Shown here: in pieces, positions 5,869 to 6,747 of the stretch
How the letters are laid out: each line of letters opens with the position of its first letter
Numbering within the stretch: the first letter of the stretch is position 1
Assembly: GCA_902772625.1 (NCBI GenBank)
Contig: CACYBP010000343.1
Coordinates: 1 to 6,747 of the forward strand
Source: Oscillospiraceae bacterium
GTDB taxonomy: Bacteria > Bacillota > Clostridia > Oscillospirales > QAMX01
Direction: 5' to 3'
Length of the DNA stretch: 6,747 nucleotides
Notes under the pieces: model-generated
Databases searched by the model: none
What the model was told of the DNA's origin: nothing
What the model saw: the letters and a program-made list of their open reading frames with translations, nothing else
Translations under genes and position numbers: made by a program

Positions 5869-6651
5869 TCATCCAAAGGCCGCGTCCAGCGCCATCATCA
5901 GAACGAATCCCACCGCGAAGGCCACGGTCCCCACGTTGGAATGCTTTCCCTCGGCCATCTCGGGGATCAGCTCCTCCACCACCACGTAGAACATGGCGCC
6001 CGCCGCAAATCCCAAAAGATAGGGAAGCACCGGTAGCACAAGTCCCGCCGCGAAAAGCGTCAGTACCGCGCCTACCGGCTCCACCGCCCCTGAAAGGACG
6101 CCGTAGAGAAAGGTTTTCCCCTTCTTCATCCCCTCGGCCCGGAGCGGCATGGAGACGATGGCCCCCTCCGGGAAATTCTGCAGCGCGATCCCGATCGCCA
6201 GCGCCAGAGCGCCCGAGGCCGAGACGCCGTCCCGGCCGTAAAGCCACCCGGCGTACACGATCCCCACCGCCATGCCCTCCGGCAGATTGTGGAGCGTCAC
6301 CGCCAGGACGAGTTTCGTGGTGCGCCGGAGGCCGCTTTTCGGCCCCTCCTCGCTCTTGTCCAGATGCATATGGGGAATGACCCTGTCCAGAAACAGGAGG
6401 AAGAATACGCCGATGAGGAACCCCAGGGCCGCGGGCAGGAAGGCCAGGGCCCCCATATCCGCACTCTGCTCCATCGCCGGAAGGAGCAGGCTGAAAAAGG
6501 ACGCCGCCACCATCACGCCGGAGGCAAAGCCCGAAAGCGCCCGGCCGTTTTCCCGGCTCATGCTCTTCTTCAGAAAAAAGACCGAGGCCGCCCCGAGGCT
6601 CGTCCCCAGAAAGGGGATCAGGATCCCCTCGATCACCGAAAGCCACTTCAT
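5869..6651 (-). CDS. ZIP family divalent metal transporter (GufA-like)
   Basis: A 260-residue inner-membrane protein predicted to import zinc or other divalent metals (Fe, Mn). About eight hydrophobic segments are visible, starting at residues 5-26 and ending at 240-258. Transmembrane helix 4 has HNLPEG (121-126) and helix 5 has QNFPEG (158-163). This H-N-x-P-E / Q-N-x-P-E pair is the binuclear metal site of GufA-type ZIPs such as Bordetella BbZIP; E. coli ZupT has His instead of Gln in helix 5. EE at 226-227 (VVVEELIPE) matches the helix 6 ligand region. A short cytosolic loop (about 94-112) with H94 and H96 separates helices 3 and 4, as in the family. ATG 6651 has an AAGGGGG site nine bases upstream (6661-6667). 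Metal preference cannot be told from sequence, and there is no visible link to the sugar genes. Confidence 0.95.
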   Translation of the reverse strand: MKWLSVIEGILIPFLGTSLGAASVFFLKKSMSRENGRALSGFASGVMVAASFFSLLLPAMEQSADMGALAFLPAALGFLIGVFFLLFLDRVIPHMHLDKSEEGPKSGLRRTTKLVLAVTLHNLPEGMAVGIVYAGWLYGRDGVSASGALALAIGIALQNFPEGAIVSMPLRAEGMKKGKTFLYGVLSGAVEPVGAVLTLFAAGLVLPVLPYLLGFAAGAMFYVVVEELIPEMAEGKHSNVGTVAFAVGFVLMMALDAAFG

Positions 6652-6668
6652 CTTTTCTTTCCCCCTTC

Positions 6669-6703
6669 AGATCCGCTCGCGGCGCTTTTCCCGGAACGGA
6701 TCT
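6669..6703 (-). other. Leader hairpin directly before the ZIP ribosome binding site
   Basis: In the transcript AGAUCCGUUC (6703 to 6694) pairs with GAGCGGAUCU (6678 to 6669): ten continuous pairs with one U-G wobble and a 15-base loop. The 3' arm ends two bases from the AAGGGGG ribosome site. No U-run follows, so it is not a terminator. A role in translation or RNA stability is inferred; I do not recognise a known riboswitch. Confidence 0.5.
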
Positions 6704-6737
6704 CTTCGCAGAAGTTAGCCTTTGCTTATTCAAGTGC

Positions 6738-6746
6738 AGTATACCA
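6738..6746 (-). promoter_or_regulatory. Extended -10 promoter element of the ZIP gene
   Basis: On the minus strand TGGTATACT gives TATACT (6738-6743, five of six matches) preceded by TG-N. Transcription would begin near 6731, leaving a leader of about 80 bases. The -35 region would lie beyond the window edge. Confidence 0.7.
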
Positions 6747-6747
6747 C

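Noticed and set aside
4575..5876. A 433-codon minus-strand frame opposite the dehydratase
   Set aside because: It runs through the strong terminator palindrome and overlaps a well-conserved enzyme on the other strand. The translation has no family motifs.

Overview
The window is a compact, GC-rich bacterial chromosome segment with five complete protein genes and short, information-dense gaps. Several features suggest an anaerobic Firmicute, probably a Clostridia member of gut or similar habitat. The promoters are near-consensus sigma-A type (TTGACA-17-TATAAT), the Shine-Dalgarno sites are purine-rich and strong, and there are clean intrinsic terminators. One gene is an aldo/keto reductase with two [4Fe-4S] motifs, a type common in strict anaerobes. 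The taxonomic call is inference; no rRNA or other marker gene is present.

Layout: (1) 21-1250, minus: M29-family metallo-aminopeptidase with all expected metal ligands. (2) 1275-3257, minus: a 660-residue clan GH-A glycoside hydrolase resembling GH50 (beta-agarase/beta-galactosidase type), 24 bases upstream of the peptidase and probably co-transcribed with it. (3) 3258-3357: a gap holding the intrinsic terminator of the next gene, with an apparent promoter for the hydrolase nested in it. (4) 3358-4464, minus: aldo/keto reductase plus 2x[4Fe-4S] tail. (5) 4465-4667: a divergent control region in which two strong promoters point away from each other and share the same -35 bases. (6) 4668-5780, plus: enolase-superfamily sugar-acid dehydratase, galactonate/mannonate dehydratase-like. 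(7) 5781-5868: convergent gap with a perfect 26-base palindrome that serves as a two-way terminator. (8) 5869-6651, minus: ZIP (GufA-like) metal transporter. (9) 6652-6747: its leader and the -10 of its promoter.

The middle three genes read as a small carbohydrate locus. A cytoplasmic GH50-like enzyme could release galactose-type sugars from imported oligosaccharides. The enolase-superfamily enzyme would dehydrate a sugar acid. The reductase could adjust the redox state of an aldose, ketose or aldehyde intermediate. No sugar transporter, aldolase, kinase or regulator lies inside the window, so the pathway is a hypothesis. The peptidase and the metal transporter look like ordinary housekeeping or nutrient genes.

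No CRISPR array, insertion sequence, RNA gene, phage or defence module was found. I see no convincing wholly new biological system. The most unusual material is regulatory: the shared -35 divergent promoters, the promoter nested in a terminator, and hairpins sitting directly against ribosome binding sites.
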